From the NCBI GenBank assembly GCA_965248155.1, contig CBDFIO010000002.1, positions 1,674,001-1,738,000 on the forward strand: a DNA stretch of 64,000 nucleotides, given 5' to 3'. Source of the stretch: RFSX01 sp965248155. Lineage in GTDB: Bacteria > Bacteroidota > Bacteroidia > Chitinophagales > Saprospiraceae. Below the pieces are notes generated by a model that saw only the letters and a program-made list of their open reading frames with translations, did not search any database and was not told where the DNA came from. Within the stretch, counting starts at the first letter, position 1, and each line of letters begins with the position of its first letter. Made by a program: the position numbers and the translations under genes. Shown here piece after piece: positions 57,019 through 64,000 of this stretch.

Positions 57019-58002
57019 ATGCGATTTACAGCAAAAGAAAAGATGGAACTGATTAGGCTGGTTGAGCAATCCGAATGGAGTGTTAGAAGAACTCTCAAGG
57101 AAATTGGTATTCACAAATCAACCTTTTACAACTGGTATAAGAAATATCGGGAAAATGGAATTGTAGGATTAGAGGAAAAGAAAAGTACAAGGAAGCATTA
57201 CTGGAACAAGATTCCTGATCGGATCAGGTCTAATATATTGAATCTGGCACTGGAAGTTTCAGAGCTTTCTTGTAGAGAATTGGCTTGCAGGTATACTGAT
57301 GAGAATCAATACTTTATAAGCGAAAGCAGTGTTTACAGAATATTGAAATCTGCTGGACTGATAAACCCTCCTCATTATGATCTGATATCTGCCGCAGATG
57401 AATTTAAAGACAAAACAACAACTGTCAATCAAATGTGGCAAACTGATTTTACTTATTTCAAAATCATTGGCTGGGGATGGTATTACCTATCGACTATATT
57501 AGATGATTATTCTAGGTACATTATAAGTTGGGAGTTGTGCTCAACGATGAAAACCCTTGATGTAAAAAATACTTTGAATCAGGCATTAAACCATCCAAAT
57601 GTAAATTTGAATAAACCGCCTAAGTTATTATCTGATAATGGATCTTGTTATTTAAGTCAAGAGTTGAGCTCTTATTTGGATGATTACAAAATTAAACATG
57701 TGAGAGGAAGACCTGGTCATCCTCAAACGCAAGGCAAGATTGAAAGGTATCACAGAACAATGAAAAATGTAATTAAACTGGATCATTATTACAGCCCAGG
57801 TGAATTGAGTTTTCCTCTTTCACAATTTGTAAAATATTATAACCATCACAGATATCATGAATCTTTACAAAACTTGATACCAGCAGATGTTTATTATGGA
57901 TTAAAAGAAGAAAAACTGAAGAGAAGAAAATTATGTAAACACAAAACATTTAAAAAACGCAGACAAAAATATTTCAATTTAACTTTTAAAAGTGTAACTT
58001 AA
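57019..58002 (+). CDS. IS3-family transposase OrfB (DDE integrase)
   Basis: 327 residues with an extra N-terminal helix-turn-helix (KEIGIHKSTFYNWYKKYREN) and the rve integrase core: first Asp in MWQTDFTYFK, second in LLSDNGSCYLS, Glu in GKIERYHRTMK. It has its own ATG and does not overlap orfA, so unlike most IS3 members it need not depend on a -1 ribosomal frameshift. Unbroken. Confidence 0.92.
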   Translation: MRFTAKEKMELIRLVEQSEWSVRRTLKEIGIHKSTFYNWYKKYRENGIVGLEEKKSTRKHYWNKIPDRIRSNILNLALEVSELSCRELACRYTDENQYFISESSVYRILKSAGLINPPHYDLISAADEFKDKTTTVNQMWQTDFTYFKIIGWGWYYLSTILDDYSRYIISWELCSTMKTLDVKNTLNQALNHPNVNLNKPPKLLSDNGSCYLSQELSSYLDDYKIKHVRGRPGHPQTQGKIERYHRTMKNVIKLDHYYSPGELSFPLSQFVKYYNHHRYHESLQNLIPADVYYGLKEEKLKRRKLCKHKTFKKRRQKYFNLTFKSVT

Positions 58003-58042
58003 TTTTATTCACTTATTGTCCACTTTGGTTTGAAGACCTACA

Positions 58043-59359
58043 AATAGTACCTCCATTTATAGGTGGAGGTCCTCCCGGGCATCCACCTTCTGTTGAAAAA
58101 CAATTATCTAAAGCAGCATCTCCATTTGGACCCCATACACATGCATGCGTGTGGGGAGATCCTATACTGTGTCCCATTTCGTGAGTGAAAATTTGGACAT
58201 TCCAAGAGTAATTGGGAACATTTATTATGTTGGTTGAATAATTTGATGATACTGAGAATGGCCCTTTATAATGAAGTTCATCAGTACCGTCTCCATCCCA
58301 ATCTTCATAATAGGTGAATGGTGCTGTGCATAACATATCTAATCAGGCATAGCCGCCTCCTAAATTTCTTCCAGAAACAAGATGGGCCAGATGACCATTA
58401 AAACCATTGTAATATTCCTCACCAAGCTTATCCAAAACATAATCAATTCCATTTAAGGCGGCGTATGGATCTGTTGTTGTCCACATATATAATTCTGAAA
58501 GTTGAATATCAACATTAGACAATGCATATAATGAAGCCGATTCATTGACCAAGTCTACTATAAAATTTAATAGATCTATTGAATCCTGATTATGATCCAA
58601 ATATTTATCATGATCTGTGACAATGAAGAGATCAATAGGTTCGGGAGATTTGAAGGTATAATTGTTTTGATGAACTTCATTAGGAATTGGAACATTTATA
58701 TCAGAGGTGTGACACGATAATTCAAGCATATCATGCTCCGATATGATGTCCTTCGTTAATTCATATTCATTTTGTGATTTTTCGGAGATGAAGAAATTCC
58801 CATTCTCCTGACCAATCATAATTTTCAAATAATCGAGGCTCAACGTTAAGCTTACAATTGAATTCGTGTTACCATCGATATAACCGCGATAGAATAGATA
58901 GTTGTAATTCGATATAGAGAGAGGTCCGGAGCCACTTGTCGAAACCTGAATTTGATCAGGTAATATTTCAACCTTATACAGATTAAGCTGAATAGAATCA
59001 GAACCATTAAGAGGTAGGATTAGGACGAATGCTTCAGGTCTTTCTTTTAATAGTGTTCTCTGTTGATCTGTATTTAATTGAAAAGATAATTTTTCGGAAT
59101 TCTTTTGTTCAGAATCCTGATCAAGCAATTTGAATTCTATGAGATCTGTGTTGATTTTTAGACTAATAAAATTTTGAGAGATTAAATTGAGATCAGTACT
59201 GGTCGCACCAACTAATTCATTTATCAATTTATTTTGACCATTAAGTTGAACGGTAACAAGGAATAATATTAGAATCTTTAGACTAACCCTAGTAACATTC
59301 GATTTTAGTATTCCATGCAAACAACAATCATTTATTGTTGTCTTTGAGATATTTCTCAT
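58043..59359 (-). pseudogene. Metzincin (reprolysin-like) metallopeptidase with internal stop, truncated by the IS3 element
   Basis: One frame from 59359 with a signal sequence (LKILILFLVTVQLNG), a propeptide-like region and a peptidase domain containing the extended zinc motif HEMGHSIGSPHTHAC and a later CPGGPPP. The frame has a TGA at 58343-58345, in GGGYA-stop-LDMLC; relatives have Trp at that point, so TGG probably became TGA. Coding ends abruptly at GGTIC where the IS3-family right end begins (58042). The expected C-terminal rest, probably with a T9SS tail, is not found beyond the other end of the IS, so sequence was also lost. Confidence 0.85.
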
Positions 59360-59745
59360 TTTAAACCAGTTTTCTGTTAAGGGACTTCAAATCATATTAT
59401 AAATAATACGAATACATCAAAAATTAGACCTAAAAGTCTAACAATGAGCATTTATCACATTAGTTAATTATCTAATGTGAATTTTAATCCATTAACTATT
59501 AAGCAAAAGGGAGGCTAGAGAAAAATCACGTTGGGACTATTCTAAATTGAAAATTGACTTGAAAAATTTGGATTGGGCTAATCTCAGAAAGGTGACTATT
59601 GAATACTAATAACTCTAATTAGTATAGAGAACAAATATAATGTTTTTATAATATGATCATATATTAAAAAGGATAAATATGTATAGATCCGCTGAAGTTA
59701 AATTTGAATTTTTGATTTGATGATTTGGAAATTAAAACAAAGCTA
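59360..59745. other. Intergenic region without a recognisable gene
   Basis: 386 bp of AT-rich sequence between the peptidase pseudogene start and the SGNH hydrolase stop. I see no open frame with family resemblance, no RNA gene and no strong terminator hairpin. The promoter of the peptidase pseudogene should lie here. Confidence 0.5.
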
Positions 59746-60789
59746 TTATTCATCCACATAAGGAAACAATATATCTGCAACGTACTGATGTCCCTGCTCA
59801 TTCCAGTGAACATCTTTTGGGATAAAATATTTTTCTATTACTTCTTCTTTTGGGTCATCATAAAAAGCTGGAAACAAATTAATAAACTCCAAATTTTTTT
59901 GATCAGTAAACTGTTGCCACATTTTAACGTGAGGATTGTCGATGGAATCATTTAGGATTTGAGTTGGTCTGGGAAATACAACAATGGATAAATCGATGTC
60001 ATTAGTCTCGCACAAATTATTTATGAGGGACATGTATTTTTTACTTGACTTTATACCTTCCCGTCCAAGTCTAAGTAGTTTTCGATCAAAAGTCCAAACA
60101 TCGATGTAAGCTATTCCTTTTAATTCGGATCCTTCTTCAAGCTCAAGCCACATTCTATCGTTATAACCAATAAATCTATTATATATGCGATTTACTATAA
60201 TGGAGTTATTCAGCCCAAAACCCAGAGCAGAGCTTTTAATTTTTTCAGAAAATGTTCGGTCACGTTCTTCACTCTCAAAAGAAGCATAGGACAGTTCATC
60301 AAAGATATCTGAAAGATCAATAAAAACATACAACTTGTCAAAATCCAACTGAATTTCTTCAATCAAATACTTGCTTTTGAGATAGAACAATTTTGGTGAG
60401 TACGATACAACACCTGCATTAAGGATTTCATACTTCCCTTTAAGTTGGTCGCTTAGAATTCCTGCAAAAGTATTTTCATAATCAACTCCTATTCCTTCAG
60501 TAAAAGAATCACCAAGCAATAGAATTCTAGGAGTATTGCCTTGAATTTTAATCTTCCTTTTTGTACCATCTTTAAATCCAAGTGAATTTGTTATCAAGGC
60601 ACTCTCGCGAGATCCCCACATATATTTGGCTTTCACATTAGGTTTAAGATCGTGATGATAATAAGGGTGACTTATCCTAAAGATTTTGTTTACGGCTCTT
60701 TGGTCATTCAAAAAAAATTGAGCTGCAATGAAGTCAATTAAGAGAGTAATAAATACGATGTACAATATATAAAGTAGAGCTTTCTTCAT
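59746..60789 (-). CDS. SGNH/GDSL hydrolase family protein, membrane-anchored
   Basis: 347 residues. One N-terminal membrane segment (residues 3-24), then the SGNH blocks: catalytic Ser in LLLGDSFTEGIGV, Gly/Asn in LNAGVVSYSP, and Asp/His in DVHWNEQGHQYVA. Likely an esterase or acetyl-modifying enzyme working on an envelope polysaccharide, outside the inner membrane (inference). Frame unbroken. Confidence 0.85.
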   Translation of the reverse strand: MKKALLYILYIVFITLLIDFIAAQFFLNDQRAVNKIFRISHPYYHHDLKPNVKAKYMWGSRESALITNSLGFKDGTKRKIKIQGNTPRILLLGDSFTEGIGVDYENTFAGILSDQLKGKYEILNAGVVSYSPKLFYLKSKYLIEEIQLDFDKLYVFIDLSDIFDELSYASFESEERDRTFSEKIKSSALGFGLNNSIIVNRIYNRFIGYNDRMWLELEEGSELKGIAYIDVWTFDRKLLRLGREGIKSSKKYMSLINNLCETNDIDLSIVVFPRPTQILNDSIDNPHVKMWQQFTDQKNLEFINLFPAFYDDPKEEVIEKYFIPKDVHWNEQGHQYVADILFPYVDE

Positions 60790-60893
60790 TGTATTTTTTT
60801 AATCAGTTTGTGCAATAAATATAAAACAATTTGGACGAATTAGGAAAAATGTTCAAGGGGAATAGCTATGCAAATAATACTGATGATAATTTA

Positions 60894-62447
60894 TCAATAC
60901 CCAGGATTCTGAACAAGATTAGGATTATTGTTGATTGATTGTTGGGGAATAGGCATCAATTCTTTAGTGGGGTCGGAAGCGGGTTTGAATGCCCAAGGAT
61001 CTCCCCATTTGTTATGTCGTATCAGATCAGATCTTCTTATTCCTTCGTAGAATAATTCACGCCCCCTTTCGGCTAATAAATTTTCTAATGTCAGTTCATT
61101 AAAGTCCGCAAGACCCGCTCTTTATCTAATCATGTTGACGAGTGTAAGACCCGATTGATTGCCCAAGGCCAACTCAGCTTCAGCCTTGTTCAACAGAACT
61201 TCTGCATAACGAAGAATAACAAAGTCATTGCTCATGGTACTCCCACTTGCCGGCTCATATTGATATTTACCCACACGCACCCCAGCTTGGCGAAGACAAT
61301 TGGGGAAGAGCGCATTAATCTCTGGTGTAAAAACCAAAACTTCACCGTCTGGATCATCAACTTCATATTCAATGTCAAGTATTGGCGTAATGCCATCTGA
61401 AGTATATTGAGGTCCGGCAATAAAATTTCCTCGAATCATTTGATCGCCCCACCGCCCTTTCCGGGCATCATTATCATCATATGAATTATAAAATTCTTCA
61501 AGCACACAATATCCATTCCAGGGCTGATTCCCTAATTCAAAAGTCTGATCACTATTATAATGTAAACTCATCCAAGCCCATTCGAAACAACAATTGATGT
61601 CTTTATTATAGGGGATGACAAGTATATTCTCATTTGAAGATTCATTAGAAGCATCAAAATTGGCAAAGTAATTATTTTCCAAAGCATAGAGCCCTGAATT
61701 TGTCACTTCGTTGCAAGCAGCGATACATTGTTCCCATTGATCCTCTCCGGAATAAATTTTAGCATTTAGATATAATCTCGACTGTAAGGCTTTGCCCGCC
61801 CAATAATTAAATCTGCCATAAAATTGTCCTTCCTTTTCTTTGCTGAGTAAAGGCACGTTGTTGTTGAGTTCAGTTTCTACAAAGGCATAGACTTGTGGTC
61901 TTGATTGGGTGTGTGGATTTAATTCTGGATCTCTGAAAGAAGTAACAATCGGCACATTACCATATTGATCTAATAACCACATATAGTGATAGACTCTTAG
62001 TACTTTTAGCTCAGCTAATAAAGGTTCAGCAATAGCTTGCGAAATTGCATCCTCGTCTACAAGTGTATTTAAATCTTCAATAATCATGTTGGCTCTATTG
62101 ATGCCATCATAAAGGTTTCTCCAGCTGTTATTGATGACTTCATCATTGGGATTTTGTTCATGTCTATGCAATCTTGGCCATTGCCCACCCGAAAACCAAT
62201 CATTTCCTCGTTGAGGTAACATCATTTCATCTGAGGATATGGCCTGGCTGGACCAAATGCCATTATGTGATCCAATATTCAAGAGGGGGGTATAAGCTAT
62301 GGACAATTGTCCTTGCAAAGTTGCTGGATCTGTAGGTAGGTTTTCTGTTGTTATTTCACTGAACACTTCTGACTCAAGGTCCGTACAGGAATTGCAACAG
62401 AGCACACATAAAATCAAGTAAAATTTGAGATTAGTATTTGATTTCAT
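60894..62447 (-). pseudogene. SusD/RagB family outer-membrane lipoprotein with internal stop
   Basis: A single frame of 518 codons interrupted by TAA at 61122-61124. Lipoprotein signal with CVLCCNSC; SusD body (WRNLYDGINRANMIIEDLN, LKVLRVYHYMWLLDQYGN, FVILRYAEVLLNKAEAELAL); then LVNMIR-stop-RAGLADF, after which family sequence goes on: ENLLAERGRELFYEGIRRSD and the usual ending NPNLVQNPGY. Relatives carry Gln or Asn at the stop, so CAA to TAA is likely. SusD proteins bind glycans or other nutrients as lids on a SusC TonB-dependent channel; no susC is adjacent, so this is an orphan. ATG 62447 is taken over a TTG at 62474. Confidence 0.88.
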
Positions 62448-62613
62448 ATCGTTATAAAAATAAGGGAAATGCAATTATCGTCCTAGAAGGAAATAAAATA
62501 ACAAACTACTCAATTTCAAAAATTGTGAAACCTGTGTTTTTACAGACTTTTTTTTTGATGACCTACATAGGTCAAGTAGAAGCAACGTACGAAGTAAGTT
62601 AATATGTACATTG

Positions 62614-62943
62614 TTAGCTGCTTGCTTCTTTTTTTATTCTTTCAACTATTTCTTGTTCAATTCCTGCCGATTCGATAATTATTTCATCAAATTCTTCAAA
62701 GTCTGAAATTCCAATTCCACCTTCATGGTTTAAAATGTGATTGTTATCTAATTCTATTTTGAAATTGAAATCTGAAATATTTGCAATTCCTTTATTTTCT
62801 GTTAACAACTGTATTTCTGTTTTATATTTTCCATAATTGTTGTTTGGAACAAAATCTCCAATTATTCCACCCATACTTTCATCCGCAATTCTAAAATTGG
62901 TAAATCCAATTAGTTCGTTATTAATGTAAATATTAGCTTTCAT
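62614..62943 (-). CDS. Hypothetical protein
   Basis: 109 residues, acidic, starting YINNELIGFTNFRIADESMGG; no signal or membrane segment, no family recognised. Its ATG overlaps the stop of the preceding small gene by one base (TAATG), suggesting a two-gene unit. Such small paired cytoplasmic genes are often immunity proteins or similar, but nothing here proves that. Confidence 0.6.
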   Translation of the reverse strand: MKANIYINNELIGFTNFRIADESMGGIIGDFVPNNNYGKYKTEIQLLTENKGIANISDFNFKIELDNNHILNHEGGIGISDFEEFDEIIIESAGIEQEIVERIKKEASS

Positions 62944-63254
62944 TAATCTTCTCCTTCAATTGTTATATTTAAATATTTGCTTCCAATTTTAAGTGCTAGA
63001 AGCTTATCAAGTGTTTCATCGTCTTCAAAGACAATCAACAATTTGTATTTATTCTCTTCGTTTTAAAAATCTACTTCTCCAATTGCAGTTATTTTTAAAG
63101 TTAAAGAGATTGAACTTTTAAAGAGAACATTTACAAACCAGTTTTCTTTAACAATTCCTTCCTCCAAATTTTCAATTAAATGAAATTCATTTCGCCTTTT
63201 GATTGCACAACTACCTATCACTTCAAATTGTCCTTGTCTGATTTTGGCAGCCAT
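62943..63254 (-). pseudogene. Small hypothetical gene, probably split by a stop codon
   Basis: From ATG 63254 the frame encodes 63 residues (MAAKIRQGQFEVIGSCAIKR to ITAIGEVDF), stops at TAA 63063-63065, and in the same frame continues NEENKYKLLIVFEDDETLDK to a stop overlapping the next gene. The two parts read naturally as one protein of about 103 residues. Alternatively the second part is a short separate gene from a TTG. No family recognised. An upstream GTG (63341) would add a lipoprotein-like start. Confidence 0.5.
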
Positions 63255-63522
63255 TTTTTTTTGCTCGAAGCTAACTTGTTTATATACGACCACTTTATTC
63301 TCATTACAAGATAACAAGGAATTAAATAGAATATATATCACTATTTCTTGGTCTGACTGTTTCTGTCAATTGAAAAGATTTGGAAATAGAAAGAAGAGGT
63401 AATCAATTACACCCCCACCTTTTATGTACAGATCATTATTGAAAGAAAGGATGGAAAATAGATATTGTTTTACCTAGAAATGAAAAAGTCCCAAAAAGAT
63501 TACATCTTAATGGAACTTTAAG

Positions 63523-63594
63523 TTGACCCATAAGGACTCGAACCTTAAATGCCTGGACCAAAACCAGGTGTGTTACCGATTACACCATGGGTCA
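63523..63594 (-). tRNA. tRNA-Gln (UUG)
   Basis: Cloverleaf on the minus strand, 72 nt: acceptor TGACCCA/TGGGTCA, D arm with GTAATCGGTAAC, anticodon stem CCTGG/CCAGG around TTTTGGT giving anticodon TTG, T arm TAAGG-TTCGAGT-CCTTA. The 3' CCA is not encoded. Confidence 0.95.
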
Positions 63595-63763
63595 ATAAAT
63601 TAAACTTACCATGATTTTAATGAATCAAATTCAAACTACTTTAAACTTTTTCATTTAAGTGCTGACTTCAAAAAGAACGCCAGTACCATGGGTCATTCAA
63701 AATGGATTGCAAAACTAAAACAAATCCTGCTTTAATGGTATAGCTTAAGGGATAATTATTGTA

Positions 63764-64000
63764 TTACATTTTTAATTTATAAATATCGGGTAGATTTCGC
63801 CCCAAATGATTTAAATCTAATCCATATCCTACAACAAAGACAGGAGGAATTTCCAAACCAATATAATCAATAGGGATTATGTCATTATGAACCTCTGGTT
63901 TACTTAATAAGCTACAAACACGAACCGACAGAGGTGATCTGCTTTTTAGCATGTCAATAAACTTCTCTATTGTTAAGCCCGTATCTACAATATCTTCTAC
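63764..64000 (-). CDS. hpt: Hypoxanthine phosphoribosyltransferase, 3' part
   Basis: The C-terminal 78 residues, running off the window at its 5' end. The PRPP-binding loop VEDIVDTGLTI and the C-terminal FVVGYGLDLNHLGRNLPDIY are typical of hypoxanthine (guanine) phosphoribosyltransferase, which salvages purine bases in the cytoplasm. The remainder lies outside. Confidence 0.9.
   Translation of the reverse strand, partial: VEDIVDTGLTIEKFIDMLKSRSPLSVRVCSLLSKPEVHNDIIPIDYIGLEIPPVFVVGYGLDLNHLGRNLPDIYKLKM

Larger units (their letters stand above)
56579..58042 (+). mobile_element. IS3-family insertion sequence
   Basis: 1464 bp. Ends are TG...CA with long imperfect inverted repeats: a strong part at 56595-56627 against 57995-58026 (AAGTGGAC, AAGTGAATAAAATTAAG), extending outward with TGTA, TC and TCAAA matches to both termini. 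The relic at 54114-54155 ends at the same base (58042), which confirms the right boundary. Contains orfA and orfB. No clear 3-4 bp target duplication. It cuts the metzincin peptidase gene. Confidence 0.9.

Noticed and set aside
58343..58345. TGA read as Trp by a changed genetic code
   Set aside because: Other genes in the window end with TGA at the expected family end, and other lesions involve TAA and indels, which recoding does not explain.
63680..63700. Second copy of the tRNA-Gln 5' end (ACCATGGGTCA), possible attachment site
   Set aside because: Only 11 bp match, with no integrase gene and no matching partner repeat; too short to call an att site.
1..64000. CRISPR array or rRNA operon
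   Set aside because: No regularly spaced repeats and no rRNA-like stretches were seen anywhere in the window.

Overview
This window looks like a chromosomal segment of a member of the Bacteroidota, perhaps close to the Saprospirales (that finer placement is inference). The signs are several proteins with type IX secretion (T9SS) C-terminal sorting domains, two PorP/SprF-family proteins, a SusD-type lipoprotein, a GSCFA protein, bactofilin, an HU protein, low GC content, and promoter elements matching the Bacteroidota -7 consensus TAnnTTTG.

From 1 to about 48 kb the content is mostly ordinary and intact: ftcD fusion, glutathione peroxidase, polyprenyl synthase, aspS, E2 of the 2-oxoglutarate dehydrogenase complex, an MBL hydrolase, a run of a secreted barrel protein plus a peptide ABC transporter (binding lipoprotein and two permeases, no ATPase), HU, a split transketolase, a trans-sulfuration enzyme, radC, an MsbA-like ABC exporter, a glycosyltransferase, an ECF sigma factor, a UvrA, methylmalonyl-CoA mutase, trhO, a bactofilin/AtpZ-like/membrane-protein trio, a GSCFA protein, an amidohydrolase with a DUF1015 partner, thrS, and a PorP/SprF plus OmpA-family pair. 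Exceptions here are an HD-PycTM gene broken by a frameshift at the left edge and an endosialidase-chaperone (S74) gene with an internal stop.

From about 49 to 63.3 kb the picture changes. Almost every larger accessory gene is damaged: a T9SS cargo gene (frameshift), an M28 peptidase (10-bp tandem duplication plus a second frameshift), a DNA adenine methyltransferase (cut off by an IS3 end), a metzincin peptidase (TGA replacing an expected Trp, then cut off by a full IS3-family element) and an orphan SusD (TAA replacing an expected Gln). An IS1595-family element and an IS3-family element sit here, with a 42-bp relic of a second IS3 copy between the IS1595 element and the methyltransferase stub. 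The window ends with a tRNA-Gln(UUG) and the 3' part of an hpt gene.

Four more genes lack a clean start codon in the reading frame that encodes their natural N-terminus. The window therefore carries an unusual load of lesions; it should be decided first whether these are consensus errors or real decay. Long housekeeping genes are uninterrupted and one lesion is a clean tandem duplication, which favours real decay for at least part of them. I found no convincing complete novel system; the best candidates for a second look are the degenerate HD-PycTM protein, the ATPase-less peptide transporter linked to a secreted barrel protein, and the nested IS/restriction-modification scar.
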